64,000 nt of DNA from Gammaproteobacteria bacterium. GTDB lineage: Bacteria > Pseudomonadota > Gammaproteobacteria > Xanthomonadales > Marinicellaceae. Shown here one piece after another: positions 9,024 to 18,282 of the stretch. Every line of letters begins with the position of its first letter. Position 1 is the first letter of the stretch. The stretch is from assembly GCA_041395445.1 (NCBI GenBank), contig JAWLAO010000005.1, positions 62,001-126,000 of the forward strand. The letters run 5' to 3'. Under the pieces are notes generated by a model. That model was not told the DNA's origin. It saw nothing but the letters and a program-made list of their open reading frames with translations, and made no database searches. Made by a program: the position numbers and the translations under genes.

Positions 9024-9293
9024 TTAAAGAGATTCGATATTTTTTTTGAGTTCGTTGTTTAATGAACTGATTCTGTCTTGGGCTTGCTTGAGTTGTAAAG
9101 TATCGTGGCTGATATTCAAAGCGGCCATAATTGCTATTTTATCAATTGATAAGCCGGAATTGCTGTTTTTAATTGTGCGCATGGTATTATCCAAATAATC
9201 AGCAGCGGCAATTAATGATGGTCTTTCTTCATCAGTTGCTGCGAATTGGTACTCTTTGTCAAGGATTCTGACTGTGACTTTATGCTGGCTCAT
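9024..9293 (-). CDS. zapA: Cell division protein ZapA
   Basis: An 89-residue protein that stabilises FtsZ filaments at the division ring. It has the ZapA pattern: a short beta-rich N-terminus (VTVRILDKEYQFAATDEER), then LIAAADYLDNTM, then a long coiled coil ending in LNNELKKNIESL, which contains the conserved IAIMAALNISHDTL. Its position directly upstream of 6S RNA is the usual gammaproteobacterial one. It overlaps the upstream ZapB-like gene by 4 bp (ATGA), so the two are co-translated. Confidence 0.92.
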   Translation of the reverse strand: MSQHKVTVRILDKEYQFAATDEERPSLIAAADYLDNTMRTIKNSNSGLSIDKIAIMAALNISHDTLQLKQAQDRISSLNNELKKNIESL

Positions 9294-9520
9294 GCGGATT
9301 TTTGTTCGAGTGCTTTAAGGCGTGAAATCATGGATTCCAGTCGGGAACGAGCTTGATCGTTCTTTTGTAACAAGAGGGCTTTTTCGTGAGTTAAAGATTC
9401 CATCTTAGTTTTTAAGGCTTTATTTTCAATCTCATAGCGATTAATCAATTCAAGTGCTGTTTGAATTGATTGCTCCAGAGATAAAACCTCTTCAAGAAAT
9501 GCATTTTTACTCTTGTCCAT
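9290..9520 (-). CDS. Small coiled-coil protein of the TIGR02449 / ZapB-like type
   Basis: A 76-residue, nearly all-helical protein with heptad-type leucines and many charged residues (EVLSLEQSIQTALELINRY; LTHEKALLLQKNDQARSR). This size and composition, directly before zapA, match the small ZapB-like family found at this locus in many gammaproteobacteria, so a division-ring role is likely but unproven. It starts at ATG 9520 and overlaps zapA by 4 bp. It is divergent from ygfB. Confidence 0.75.
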   Translation of the reverse strand: MDKSKNAFLEEVLSLEQSIQTALELINRYEIENKALKTKMESLTHEKALLLQKNDQARSRLESMISRLKALEQKSA

Positions 9521-9630
9521 ACGCTAAATAATAAATGGCAAAATCCAAAAGGTCAACTAACTTATTATATTTTCCTTTCAAGATTATGAAAAATCAGGGA
9601 AAATATGCACTTTATCACATTAACAGGATT

Positions 9631-10197
9631 ATGATACCTTATAAACCATTTGCAAATCATTTAACAGAAAATAAAGTTATCGCTACTCCGGCTGAGTTAC
9701 ATGGCCATGTTTGTGGAATGCTGACAGTTAATTTTGAGTTAAAGGCGAATGAATGGATTGAGATTATTCTCGAAGATTATTGTTTTGATTCCGTTGATAA
9801 AAATAACCTGTCAACAGTTTTAGAATCGCTATTTGAATTTGCAAAAGAAAAGCTGAATTCTGAAAATTTTTCATTCAATTTATTGTTACCTTCCGATGAA
9901 GATGAACTGTCATCACGTTTGGATGCATTATCCAGTTGGTGTTCCAATTTCTTAAGTGGTATGGCTTACGCCGGTTTTAAGTCTTTGGGTCAATTATCTG
10001 AAGAAGCAAACGAGTTCATCCAAGACTTGGAAAAAATATCAAAAGTGGAAACTAATTATGACGGTTCACAAGGCGAAGAGGCGGATTATTATGAATTGGT
10101 TGAATACGTTAGAGCCGGTACAATGATTGTTTATGGAGAATTTGCTTCACAAAATAATCAGAAAACAACAAACTCTTCAAGTCAGACAGTCAATTAA
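9631..10197 (+). CDS. ygfB: UPF0149 / YgfB family protein
   Basis: YgfB-type protein, recognised by the ELHGHVCGML segment near its N-terminus, the central acidic region and the WCSNFLSGMAYAGF block. The family is conserved next to zapA; its molecular role is poorly defined. The frame is open from 9535, but the extra 32 residues have no family counterpart, so the start is placed at ATG 9631, just after AACAGGA (a short spacing). About 188 residues. It faces rapZ in a convergent pair. Confidence 0.85.
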   Translation: MIPYKPFANHLTENKVIATPAELHGHVCGMLTVNFELKANEWIEIILEDYCFDSVDKNNLSTVLESLFEFAKEKLNSENFSFNLLLPSDEDELSSRLDALSSWCSNFLSGMAYAGFKSLGQLSEEANEFIQDLEKISKVETNYDGSQGEEADYYELVEYVRAGTMIVYGEFASQNNQKTTNSSSQTVN

Positions 10198-10213
10198 TTC
10201 AATTGATAAAGAT

Positions 10214-11086
10214 TTAATCAAGTTCTCTGTGCTGGATGAGAATGTTTTTTCGAGATAAACTCAATTCACGATAGATTTTTTCCACTAAATAAACAGAACG
10301 GTGCTTGCCTCCGGTGCATCCGATAGCAATAGTTAAATAACTTCTGTCGTGTTCATCAAATTTAGGAAGCCACTTCTTAATCAAATTGAAAATATCGTTA
10401 AAGTAGTCGGCTACGACTTCTTTGCTATCCAAATATTCAATGATTGGTTTATCTTTTCCACAAAATTCGCGTAATGATTTTTCCCAAAATGGATTTGGCA
10501 AGCATCTGGCATCAAATACGAAGTCTGCATCAAAAGGAACCCCTCGTTTGAATGCGAATGATTGAAGTAAAACAGAAAGCCCACTTTCGGTATTAGTGCT
10601 GACTTGCTTCCAGATTTTGTCACGAAGCTGAGGAGCTGTGGTTTTACTGGTATCAATTAATAAATCTGACATTGTTGCCAAAGATTCCAGTAATTCTCTT
10701 TCGGCTCTGATGGCTTGAGATAATGAAAAATTGTGTTCGCTGTTTGATAAAGGATGAGAACGTCGGGTTTCAGAATAGCGTTTTAGCAAAGTTTTATCGT
10801 CAGAACTGAGAAAAAATAGTCTGATTGAAATGATTTTACCATACTTTTCTTTCAGTTTTTCAATGATTGCAGGAAACTTCTTCAGCGCCGTTTCAGTGCT
10901 TCTGATATCAATTCCAATAGCAACCCGTGAATAATCAATGTGCTCCTGACTGATATGTTCGACAAAATGCTCAAACATTTCAACCGGTAAATTATCGACA
11001 CAATAAAAGTCCAAATCCTCGAGTGTTCTAAGTGCGATGGTTTTGCCCGAGCCGGACATTCCTGAAATAATGAGTAATTCTTGCAT
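10214..11086 (-). CDS. rapZ: RNase adapter protein RapZ
   Basis: A 290-residue P-loop protein. In enterobacteria RapZ targets the sRNA GlmZ to RNase E and so sets GlmS levels; glmS lies at the other end of this window. The Walker A motif GMSGSGKT is at residues 8-15, DNLP is at about 31, and the C-terminal signature GCTGGKHRSVYLVE is intact. It is adjacent to ptsN (start directly after the ptsN stop), the conserved order. No HPr-like npr gene follows; ygfB is next on the other strand. Confidence 0.95.
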   Translation of the reverse strand: MQELLIISGMSGSGKTIALRTLEDLDFYCVDNLPVEMFEHFVEHISQEHIDYSRVAIGIDIRSTETALKKFPAIIEKLKEKYGKIISIRLFFLSSDDKTLLKRYSETRRSHPLSNSEHNFSLSQAIRAERELLESLATMSDLLIDTSKTTAPQLRDKIWKQVSTNTESGLSVLLQSFAFKRGVPFDADFVFDARCLPNPFWEKSLREFCGKDKPIIEYLDSKEVVADYFNDIFNLIKKWLPKFDEHDRSYLTIAIGCTGGKHRSVYLVEKIYRELSLSRKNILIQHRELD

Positions 11087-11536
11087 TTAAGTGTGTTCGT
11101 TAAAAATTATTTCCCTGATTTCATTAGCGGATTGAGCATTAATGATTGCTCGATACAATCGGTATTTTTTAAAAAAAGTGCCAATATTTCTGAGTAATTC
11201 CAAATGAAATTCATTGGTTTCTTTTGGAAAAATGACACAGACTACTAACTGTACTAATGTTTCATCCACGCTCTCATAATTTGACGGAGTGTTTAATACA
11301 AATATTCTGACTCGTACTTCACGGTTTTTTAAGCATTTGCCATGGGGAATGGCAACTCCATTTCCAAGTGAGGTAACACCTATTTTTTCTCTTTGAACTA
11401 ATGCCTCATAAATCTCTTGAGTCTCTTTTGCATTTTCTCCGGCTTTGATTGCGAGCTGCTCAAAGAGGTGTTTTTTGCTTCGAAAAGGAAAATTGAGTTC
11501 AATATTTTGAGTTTCTATGTAGTCAATCAGCTTCAT
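11087..11536 (-). CDS. ptsN: Nitrogen-PTS EIIA protein
   Basis: A 149-residue EIIA-Ntr domain. The phosphorylated histidine is in GNGVAIPHGK (about residues 58-67), the family signature. In relatives it is phosphorylated by NPr and regulates potassium transport and nitrogen-linked processes. It directly precedes rapZ with no gap. A strong terminator separates it from hpf upstream, so ptsN-rapZ probably has its own promoter in the 80-bp space. Confidence 0.92.
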   Translation of the reverse strand: MKLIDYIETQNIELNFPFRSKKHLFEQLAIKAGENAKETQEIYEALVQREKIGVTSLGNGVAIPHGKCLKNREVRVRIFVLNTPSNYESVDETLVQLVVCVIFPKETNEFHLELLRNIGTFFKKYRLYRAIINAQSANEIREIIFNEHT

Positions 11537-11617
11537 ATAATTTATTCAAAATCAGTTGTTGAATTTTAGCATGAAACTCTATCAGGTAATGGAAAATTTT
11601 GTTACTTTGAAGGATAG

Positions 11618-11653
11618 AAACCCTTAGAGAATTTTGTATTTCTCTAAGGGTTT
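11618..11653 (-). terminator. Terminator after hpf
   Basis: A perfect 14-bp inverted repeat: AAACCCTTAGAGAA (11618-11631) and TTCTCTAAGGGTTT (11640-11653), with an 8-nt loop. On the minus strand it lies just past the hpf stop and runs into a TTTCT tract. Confidence 0.75.
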
Positions 11654-11663
11654 GTATGAAGAA

Positions 11664-11987
11664 TCAGACTTCTTGATATTTTAAAGGCTCACTACGGTGG
11701 CGGGTGCTGGTTAGTTTATCCTTATGTCTTCTGATTTGTTTATCAAGCTTGTCAATCAGAAGGTCAATGGCTGCGTATAAATCCTCCTCTGTGGACTCTG
11801 CAAAAATTGTTTTGCCGTTAATGTGCATTGTTGCTTCAGCTTTGTGCTCGAGTTTTTCAACACTTAAAATTGCATGGACTTTAATGACCTGATCAAAGTG
11901 ACGTTTAATTCTTTCGAATTTATTGGTTAAATAATCTCTCATTGAAGTTGTAACGTCGATTTGATGACCGGTGATGTCTATATGCAT
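11664..11987 (-). CDS. hpf: Ribosome hibernation promoting factor
   Basis: A 107-residue protein of the HPF/YfiA family that binds the small subunit and promotes 100S dimers in stationary phase. It begins MHIDITGHQIDVTTSMRDYL and has the family's beta-alpha-beta layout and the DLYAAIDLLIDKLDKQIRRHKDK helix with its basic face. This is the short form. It normally follows rpoN; here the 218 bases upstream lead straight to lptB. GGAG four bases before ATG is a good ribosome site. Confidence 0.93.
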   Translation of the reverse strand: MHIDITGHQIDVTTSMRDYLTNKFERIKRHFDQVIKVHAILSVEKLEHKAEATMHINGKTIFAESTEEDLYAAIDLLIDKLDKQIRRHKDKLTSTRHRSEPLKYQEV

Positions 11988-12205
11988 AGCATTCTCCTTC
12001 TAGATTTTATTAAAAAAAGGGCGTACATTTGAAAAGGCTTTAAATGATTTGCCCGTTGGATTTGAACTATGGTTTGTTTAATATTAAACCATATTTCATA
12101 TAGGAAATCTGGATACGAATATTGGAAATTCAAGAGTTTAACTTTCCAAATTGTGTAAATTTTTCATAAGTTCAAGATACACAATTTTTTTATAAAAAGC
12201 AAGTT

Positions 12206-12925
12206 TTACATTCTAAAGTTTTCACCCAGATAGACGTTTCTCACATCTTCGTTACTGATGATTTGTTCCGGCATTCCTTCGGCAAGTATCACACCATCAT
12301 TCAGGATATAGGCACGATCACAGATTCCCAGAGTTTCACGAACATTATGATCGGTTACCAGAACTCCAAGACCTCTGTTTTTTAAGTGTGTGACAATTTT
12401 TTGTATGTCAATCACTGATATTGGATCAACTCCTGCAAAGGGCTCATCGAGAAGAATGTATTTCAAATCCAGTGCTAATGCTCTGGCAATTTCAACTCTT
12501 CGTCTTTCTCCGCCTGAAAGGCTGATTCCAAGCTGATCATGAACGTGGTCAATATTGAGTTCTTCCATGAGTGATTCAGCATGAATATTTCTTTGCTGTT
12601 TGTTTAAATCTTTGCGGAGTTCAAGAACAGCAAGAATATTTTGTCTCACCGTCAGTTTTCTGAACACTGAGGCCTCTTGCGGCAAATAACCCAACCCTAA
12701 TCCGGCCCGAAGATGGATTCCGTAGTCGGTGGCATTGACGTTGTCTATCAGAATTTCTCCGGAATCTGCATGAACAAGTCCGACAATCATATAAAAACAA
12801 GTGGTTTTTCCGGCACCGTTGGGACCGAGCAGCCCAACAACTTCTCCGGCACCGACTGTCATCGAAACATCTTTGATGATTTTTCTTTTCTTATAAGATT
12901 TTACAAGGTTGTTTACTACAATCAT
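12206..12925 (-). CDS. lptB: LPS export ABC transporter ATPase
   Basis: A 239-residue ATPase powering LptFG-driven extraction of lipopolysaccharide from the inner membrane. Walker A GPNGAGKTT is at about 34-42, the Q-loop is LPQEASVF, the ABC signature is LSGGERRR, Walker B is YILLDEPFAGVDP, and the switch histidine is in VTDHNVRE. Almost collinear with E. coli LptB. It lies 7 bases after lptA in an lptC-lptA-lptB run. The usual next gene, rpoN, is missing. Confidence 0.97.
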   Translation of the reverse strand: MIVVNNLVKSYKKRKIIKDVSMTVGAGEVVGLLGPNGAGKTTCFYMIVGLVHADSGEILIDNVNATDYGIHLRAGLGLGYLPQEASVFRKLTVRQNILAVLELRKDLNKQQRNIHAESLMEELNIDHVHDQLGISLSGGERRRVEIARALALDLKYILLDEPFAGVDPISVIDIQKIVTHLKNRGLGVLVTDHNVRETLGICDRAYILNDGVILAEGMPEQIISNEDVRNVYLGENFRM

Positions 12926-12932
12926 CGGTGAT

Positions 12933-13478
12933 TTATTGTTCTTTGGATTTCGGTTTTAGAATGAGTTTAACTCTTTGATTTTGAGCTTTAACACCTTTGA
13001 TTTCTTTGGTTTTTAAGTTCATAGTGATTTTTTCACCAGTCATCTCACCTTGGATTTTGCTTTTAATGGACACATTGCCTGTCATAATAAGCATGTCATC
13101 TTTGACCATGAAGTCAATTTTGTTGGCAACAACTTCCAGTTTGCCAAATTCCTTATCAATAAATTGTTCCATTTCTACAGGCTTTCCTGTAAGCTCAATC
13201 TTTGTGATACCATCTTTGTTATTGTGTACGATAGCTTCATCAGAACTGACTTTTAGAGTTCCTTGCTCAATACTGATATTGCCCCAGTATTTGATTTGAC
13301 TTAAGCCGTCTTTAACCTCAGGTAAATTAATGAAATTGTCACCCATAAGAACAAAATCGGCATCTTTATCAGATTTTAAAGCCTGAATTTGCGAACTGAA
13401 TATCATCAGAACGATCAATAAGTTAAAGATAAATTTATTGTTTGCTTGATGATTTGTATATTGCTTTGACATTGTCAT
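12933..13478 (-). CDS. lptA: Periplasmic LPS transport protein
   Basis: A 181-residue periplasmic bridge protein of the Lpt system. The N-terminal hydrophobic segment (FIFNLLIVLMIFSSQIQA) is a signal peptide and is followed by the repeated beta-jellyroll typical of LptA/OstA. The recognisable parts are GNISIEQGTLKVSSDEA and GKPVEMEQF. The start overlaps the end of lptC by 44 bp; either the first ATG or the one two codons later may be used. Its C-terminus is lysine-rich. Confidence 0.9.
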   Translation of the reverse strand: MTMSKQYTNHQANNKFIFNLLIVLMIFSSQIQALKSDKDADFVLMGDNFINLPEVKDGLSQIKYWGNISIEQGTLKVSSDEAIVHNNKDGITKIELTGKPVEMEQFIDKEFGKLEVVANKIDFMVKDDMLIMTGNVSIKSKIQGEMTGEKITMNLKTKEIKGVKAQNQRVKLILKPKSKEQ

Positions 13479-13995
13479 TGACCTCTAAAATTTCTTTTTT
13501 CATATCCAGTTTGGCAATTTCACCGGACATGGTGAATGGTGTCTGGTTAAAAACGATTCCATTATTAGTGTATGCGGTGCTATTATCAAGTTTTACCAAT
13601 AAACTGTTAGCAGTAAAACTGGATTTTTTATCTCCAAGTATCGATGAAGCCTTCAACTCTTCGGTAAAATTAATTTCGTTGGTTTTATTGTTATATTCGG
13701 CTTTTTCAGAAAAAATTTGCCAATGTTGCTTGGCATCGTCATACGTCCACATCTTTGGTTTTGATATCAATATTAACTCTGAATCAGTGTAACGAATTAA
13801 CCCTGGTGAGGTGAATTTACCAACCAATTTCCCACTCTCGTCAGTAATTTTTAATTCCAGATTCTCAACTGAATAGCCTTTTGTGAACGGTTTGTTAGAT
13901 TGTTGTTTTTCCAGATTAAAAAATATTTGCCAGATTGAGTAAATTAATATGGCAAGAACCAGAAAAAGTAAAATATGTTTTTGTTGTTTAGTCAT
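13435..13995 (-). CDS. lptC: LPS export protein LptC
   Basis: A 186-residue bitopic inner-membrane protein with a short cytoplasmic head, one span (ILLFLVLAILIYSIWQIFF) and a periplasmic beta-jellyroll. In the Lpt machine it takes LPS from LptBFG and passes it to LptA. Assigned from size, topology and position between kdsC and lptA; sequence conservation in this family is weak. It starts 3 bases after the kdsC stop. Confidence 0.88.
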   Translation of the reverse strand: MTKQQKHILLFLVLAILIYSIWQIFFNLEKQQSNKPFTKGYSVENLELKITDESGKLVGKFTSPGLIRYTDSELILISKPKMWTYDDAKQHWQIFSEKAEYNNKTNEINFTEELKASSILGDKKSSFTANSLLVKLDNSTAYTNNGIVFNQTPFTMSGEIAKLDMKKEILEVNDNVKAIYKSSSKQ

Positions 13996-13998
13996 TTA

Positions 13999-14529
13999 CT
14001 ATTGATGCAAAATCGAAAAATCATCAATTTTATCTTGTGCGGTTAATAACAGGTCGCATACCTCTCGTCCGGCTCCATGTCCACCTTTGTTTTTGGTGAT
14101 TAATTTGGCAACTGATTTTGCCGAGTCATGAGCATCGGCAACTGCAATTGGCAGAATACATTGTTTCATAATTGGTAAATCAATCACATCATCTCCGACA
14201 TAGGCAACTTGGGTATGATCGAGTTTGAGTGCATCAAGCAAGTTGTGATATGTTTCCAGTTTGTTCATTCGACCTTGGTAAACGTGATTAATTCCCAGAT
14301 TTTTCATTCGATTCGCCACAATTGAAGAGGTTCTTCCGGTAATAATTGCGACAGTTATATCTGTTTTGGCTAGCCAGGATAAACCCAAACCGTCTTTAAC
14401 ATTGAATTTTTTAATTTCACGACCTTCATCGGTAAAATAAATTCCTCCGTCGGTCAATACACCGTCAACATCGAAAATGACCAGTTTAATATCTTTTGCA
14501 ATGTTTAAAATTTCCTGAGAGTATTCCAT
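13999..14529 (-). CDS. kdsC: 3-deoxy-D-manno-octulosonate 8-phosphate phosphatase
   Basis: A 176-residue HAD phosphatase without a large cap domain that makes free Kdo for lipid A core synthesis. Catalytic DVDGVLTDGG is at about 19-28, motif II TGR is at about 64, and GDDVIDLPIM is the motif IV acidic pair. Its ATG overlaps the kdsD stop, indicating translational coupling. Confidence 0.95.
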   Translation of the reverse strand: MEYSQEILNIAKDIKLVIFDVDGVLTDGGIYFTDEGREIKKFNVKDGLGLSWLAKTDITVAIITGRTSSIVANRMKNLGINHVYQGRMNKLETYHNLLDALKLDHTQVAYVGDDVIDLPIMKQCILPIAVADAHDSAKSVAKLITKNKGGHGAGREVCDLLLTAQDKIDDFSILHQ

Positions 14530-15515
14530 TAAACAACTCCGGCTTTGAGTAAATCATGAATGTTTAATGCGCCAATAAGATGGTTTGCGTCGTCAATCAC
14601 TAATAAGCTATGGATGTTGTATTGTTCCATAAGTTGTGCTGCAGATACTGCTAAACTATTAGATTTAATGGTAACAGGATTGAGTGTTGCTACTTCTTCA
14701 ATATTGGTATTTTGAATGTCAACTTGCTCATCAAAGGCACGGCGTAAATCTCCATCAGTGAATATTCCCTTGACTTTGTTTTCGCCATCAACGATAGCCG
14801 TCATTCCCAGATGTTTTTTGGTGATTTCAAAGAGTGCTTCTTTGATATTTGTACCGACATTTACTTTTGGAATTTCATCCCCGGTTCTCATTAAATCATC
14901 GATCTTAAGCAAGAGTCTTTTGCCTAAAGAACCTGCCGGATGTGAACGTGCAAAATCTTCTTCGGTAAAACCTCTAAGCTTGAGCAAAGTGACTGCTAAA
15001 GCATCTCCAAGAACAAGAGTTGTGGTTGTGCTTGTTGTCGGCGCCAACCCCAGAGGACAAGCCTCTTCGCCAACCGCAATTGATAGATGTACATCTGATA
15101 ATTTAGCTAAAGTTGATTCCGGGTTTCCTGTTATTGCAATGGTTGGAACTGCCATACGCTTGATAACCGGAAGTATACTTAAAATTTCATCGGTTTCACC
15201 GGAATTTGAAACACAAATAATTGTATCATTTTTGGTAATCATCCCTAAATCACCGTGGCTGGCTTCACCTGGATGAACTGAAAAGGCCGGTGTTCCGGTT
15301 GACGCTAAAGTCGCTGAAATTTTATTGCCGATATGGCCGGATTTACCCATGCCAATCACAATCACATGCCCTTGGCAGTTCAGCAATAAACCAATGGCTT
15401 GTATAAAGTCCTCACCAAATTGTAATTGGAGTTTGTCCAGAGCATTTTTTTCTGTTGAGACAACCTGTCGGGCGAGTTCAAGTATCTCAGTTTGGACTTC
15501 TGTTTTATCTATCAT
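14529..15515 (-). CDS. kdsD: Arabinose-5-phosphate isomerase
   Basis: A 328-residue isomerase making D-arabinose 5-phosphate, the first Kdo precursor. The N-terminal SIS domain contains GMGKSGHIGNKISATLASTG and HPGEASHGDLGM; two C-terminal CBS domains follow. The start is ATG 15515 (MIDKTEV), whose ATGA overlaps the stop of the upstream exchanger gene. The LPS genes kdsD to lptB follow in tight order. Confidence 0.95.
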   Translation of the reverse strand: MIDKTEVQTEILELARQVVSTEKNALDKLQLQFGEDFIQAIGLLLNCQGHVIVIGMGKSGHIGNKISATLASTGTPAFSVHPGEASHGDLGMITKNDTIICVSNSGETDEILSILPVIKRMAVPTIAITGNPESTLAKLSDVHLSIAVGEEACPLGLAPTTSTTTTLVLGDALAVTLLKLRGFTEEDFARSHPAGSLGKRLLLKIDDLMRTGDEIPKVNVGTNIKEALFEITKKHLGMTAIVDGENKVKGIFTDGDLRRAFDEQVDIQNTNIEEVATLNPVTIKSNSLAVSAAQLMEQYNIHSLLVIDDANHLIGALNIHDLLKAGVV

Positions 15516-16492
15516 GCAACTGATCTCATATACAACCAAACCATATAAGCTAAATAACTGGCAACGAATAAATACCCATAGAAACGAGGAATTGGTTTGT
15601 TCTTGGATACATAGACCATGGATAATACCAGCAATGCGAAAGTTAAATCAAGCATTACCAGATATTCAGTTTGTAGAAAATCCGCCGGCATTTCGTATGA
15701 TTTGATGGTCGCACTGATACCTAAGACACCAAGCAAATTAAACATATTTGAGCCGAGTATATTTCCATAAAGCCAAATCGTGTTCGTTCTTACGCATACA
15801 TGCAATGGTTGCAGAAAGTTCAGGCAATGACGTTCCCAATGCAACGATAGTTAAGCCGATTGCCACATCAGACATCCCCATAATTTTTGCAATAATCGTT
15901 GCACCGTCAACAATAAGCATGGATGCAACCGGTAGCATGATGATACCAAAAGCCAACCATAACAAAGCAGCTGTTTTTGATACATCTTGCGGAATTTCTG
16001 CTTCAAATTCTTTCTGAAGAATATCTTTTTCTTTCGATTGTTTTAAACCCAGCCAAGCCATCCAAACTTGTCATCGAAAGCATAGATGCGCTAAAAGAAT
16101 AATACCATCCATACGGCTTTGTTCACCATCCCACATCAGTATCAATACAAATAAAGACACAGCCAATAGGATTGGAAGTTCAAGCGTTTAATGGTCGCTG
16201 ATGCAATTAAAAGTGGTGTTACGGCTATTCCGACACCTAAGACCAGAGCAATATTTGCAATATTTGAACCGACTGCATTTCCTAATGCCAATCCGGGATT
16301 TCCTTTCATTGCAGCAATGGCAGAAACCACCATTTCGGGCGCAGAGGTTCCAAAGCCAATGATAATCAGCCCAACAACCATACTGGAAACCCCAAGGTAA
16401 CCGGCCGTGGCAGCTGCACCAAGTATGAATTTATCAGCAGAGTAAATTAAAAGGATAAGCCCAAATACCAGATAGGCTATTGCTTCAATCAT
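15512..16492 (-). pseudogene. yrbG: Na+/Ca2+ exchanger family protein (YrbG-like) with several frameshifts
   Basis: Pieces of one CaCA-family antiporter in three frames. The first alpha repeat has GFGTSAPEMVVSAIAA and GNAVGSNIANIALVLG; the second has VALGTSLPELSATIA and GNILGSNMFNLLGVLG. Both ion-binding repeats are therefore present. Breaks occur at about 16179-16184 (KR then ELPILLAVSLF after a lost base, perhaps GG read as G), around 16065-16092 (two shifts or a stop before WMAWLGL), and at about 15769-15771 (an extra base before YGNILGSN). Most fall in short runs of one base, so sequencing error is possible. It sits upstream of kdsD as in E. coli. Confidence 0.85.
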
Positions 16493-16624
16493 TAAAACAC
16501 ACCATAAAAATTAAATTTTCGCTATTCCAACCGGCCATTATAAAATATAATGTGGGGCTTTTGAAACAAGAATCAATCTTATCTGGCATTTAAGCATAAG
16601 AATGTTCGAACGACGGAATTATTC

Positions 16625-16864
16625 ATGGAACCATCACAAATTGAAGAACTAATCGCAGCACATATTGAATGTGACTATGTCAAAGTAGAAAGCAATGATA
16701 ACAGGCATTATCAAGCAGTTATCGTTTCAAAAGAGTTTGAAGGAAAAATAAAAATCAGTCGTCATCGTTTGGTTTATTCAGCATTGGGCGATTCCATGCA
16801 AAATACCATTCATGCTTTCAGCTTTCAGGCTTATACTCCTGAAGAGTACGATAAAATCGCTTAA
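16625..16864 (+). CDS. ibaG: BolA family protein IbaG
   Basis: A 79-residue BolA-fold protein. It has the family's ALGDSMQNTIHAFSFQAYTPEEY end and HYQAVIVSKEFEG centre; a conserved histidine pairs with monothiol glutaredoxin to carry a 2Fe-2S cluster. It lies 3 bases before murA, the standard ibaG-murA pair. The mla phospholipid-transport genes that precede it in E. coli are absent; the divergent exchanger gene is there instead. Confidence 0.93.
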   Translation: MEPSQIEELIAAHIECDYVKVESNDNRHYQAVIVSKEFEGKIKISRHRLVYSALGDSMQNTIHAFSFQAYTPEEYDKIA

Positions 16865-16867
16865 ATC

Positions 16868-18125
16868 ATGGAAAAAATAGTCATCAAAGGTGGAAAAGCA
16901 CTCAATGGAACTGTAACGGCATCAGGCGCAAAGAACGCCGTTTTGCCAATAATTGCCGCCAGTATAGTTGGATCAGGAACTTCAATAATTAAAAATGTAC
17001 CGCATCTTGAAGATGTAACCACCATGAATGAATTGCTCATTCAGATGGGCGTGGATTTAACGATAAACGACACAACCAACATCGAAATTTGTGCTGATCA
17101 TATTTCCAATCCAAAAGCACCTTATGATTGTAAAAACCATGAGAGCATCAATTTTGGCTCTTGGTCCTTTGCTAACTAAATATGGCAGAGCCGAGGTTTC
17201 TCTACCCGGAGGTTGCGCAATCGGTGCCCGACCGGTGGATATTCATTTGAAAGGGCTAGAGGCAATGGGTGCCGAAATTCATGTGGAAAACGGCTATATC
17301 ATTGCTAAAGCTGACCGCTTGAAAGGTTGTCAATACTATATGGATAAAGTGACGGTTACCGGTACGGAAAATTTGCTAATTGCCGCAACTTTGGCTGAAG
17401 GTGAAACTATTCTTGAAAACTGTGCAACAGAACCTGAAGTGGTTGATTTGACAAAATATCTCATCAATATGGGAGCAAAAATTGAAGGTATAGGGACGTC
17501 GGTTTTGAAAATCACCGGTGTTGATAAACTTTATGGTTGTGAACATGTAGTTATACCTGACCGGATTGAAATTGGCACGTTTTTAGTTGCAGCAGCAGCT
17601 ACCGGTGGCAAAGTTACAGTAAATAAGGTGGTTCCTCATGATTTGGAATCTGTTCTTATAAAACTTCGTGAGTCCGGTGCAGAAGTTACTGTTACAGAAG
17701 ACTCAGTTTCTTTGAATATGCATGGTAAACGCCCTAAACCGGTAAACATCAACACCGCTCCTCATCCCGCATTTCCAACCGATATGCAAGCACAGTTTTG
17801 CAGTTTGAATGCAATCGCATCAGGCTATTCGATTGTGACTGAGAATTTATTTGAAAATCGTTTTATGCACATTAACGAATTGGTTCGGATGGGAGCAGAT
17901 ATAACCGTTTCCCATAATCAGGCGGTTATTCATGGCGTTGAAAAATTGAATGGAGCACCAACTACTGCAACAGATCTAAGAGCATCGGCAAGTCTGGTTA
18001 TTGCCGGTTTGGTCGCTGAAGGTGTATCTGAAATTTATGATATTCACTTTATCGATCGTGGCTATGAGGTGATTGAGGAAAAGCTCAGCCAACTCGGTGC
18101 AGATATTAAAAGAGTTTCGTATTAA
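16868..18125 (+). pseudogene. murA: UDP-N-acetylglucosamine 1-carboxyvinyltransferase, frameshifted
   Basis: First committed enzyme of peptidoglycan synthesis. The frame from 16868 gives a normal N-terminus (MEKIVIKGGKALNG...SGAKNAVLPI) as far as KAPYD at about 17127, then runs out of frame to a stop at 17179. The remaining 330 residues continue in another frame from KTMRASILALGPL, including the catalytic cysteine loop LPGGCAIG. The bases at 17126-17134 read GATTGTAAA; the family expects D-L-V-K, as in GATTTGGTAAA, so two bases appear lost from TTT and GG. Since murA is normally essential, this is a base-calling error or a second copy exists elsewhere. Confidence 0.88.
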
Positions 18126-18282
18126 CTTTCTATTTTTACAACATTAACTCCTTATTCTTTCAATGATACTTAATTGTTTCATTTGCTGATTACAAAATAA
18201 GTATTCCTATTTGAAAGTTGCGATTCTTCGATATAACAAGGATAATGGCGGATATCTATTGAAACTTGGAAAATTTCGTAAT

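Noticed and set aside
14716..15276. Long open frame opposite kdsD
   Set aside because: Low-complexity Ser/Thr/Val composition, mirrored codons of kdsD, no start signals; a shadow of the real gene.
16868..18125. Programmed frameshift in murA
   Set aside because: No slippery heptamer or downstream hairpin; two missing bases in TTT/GG runs explain it better.
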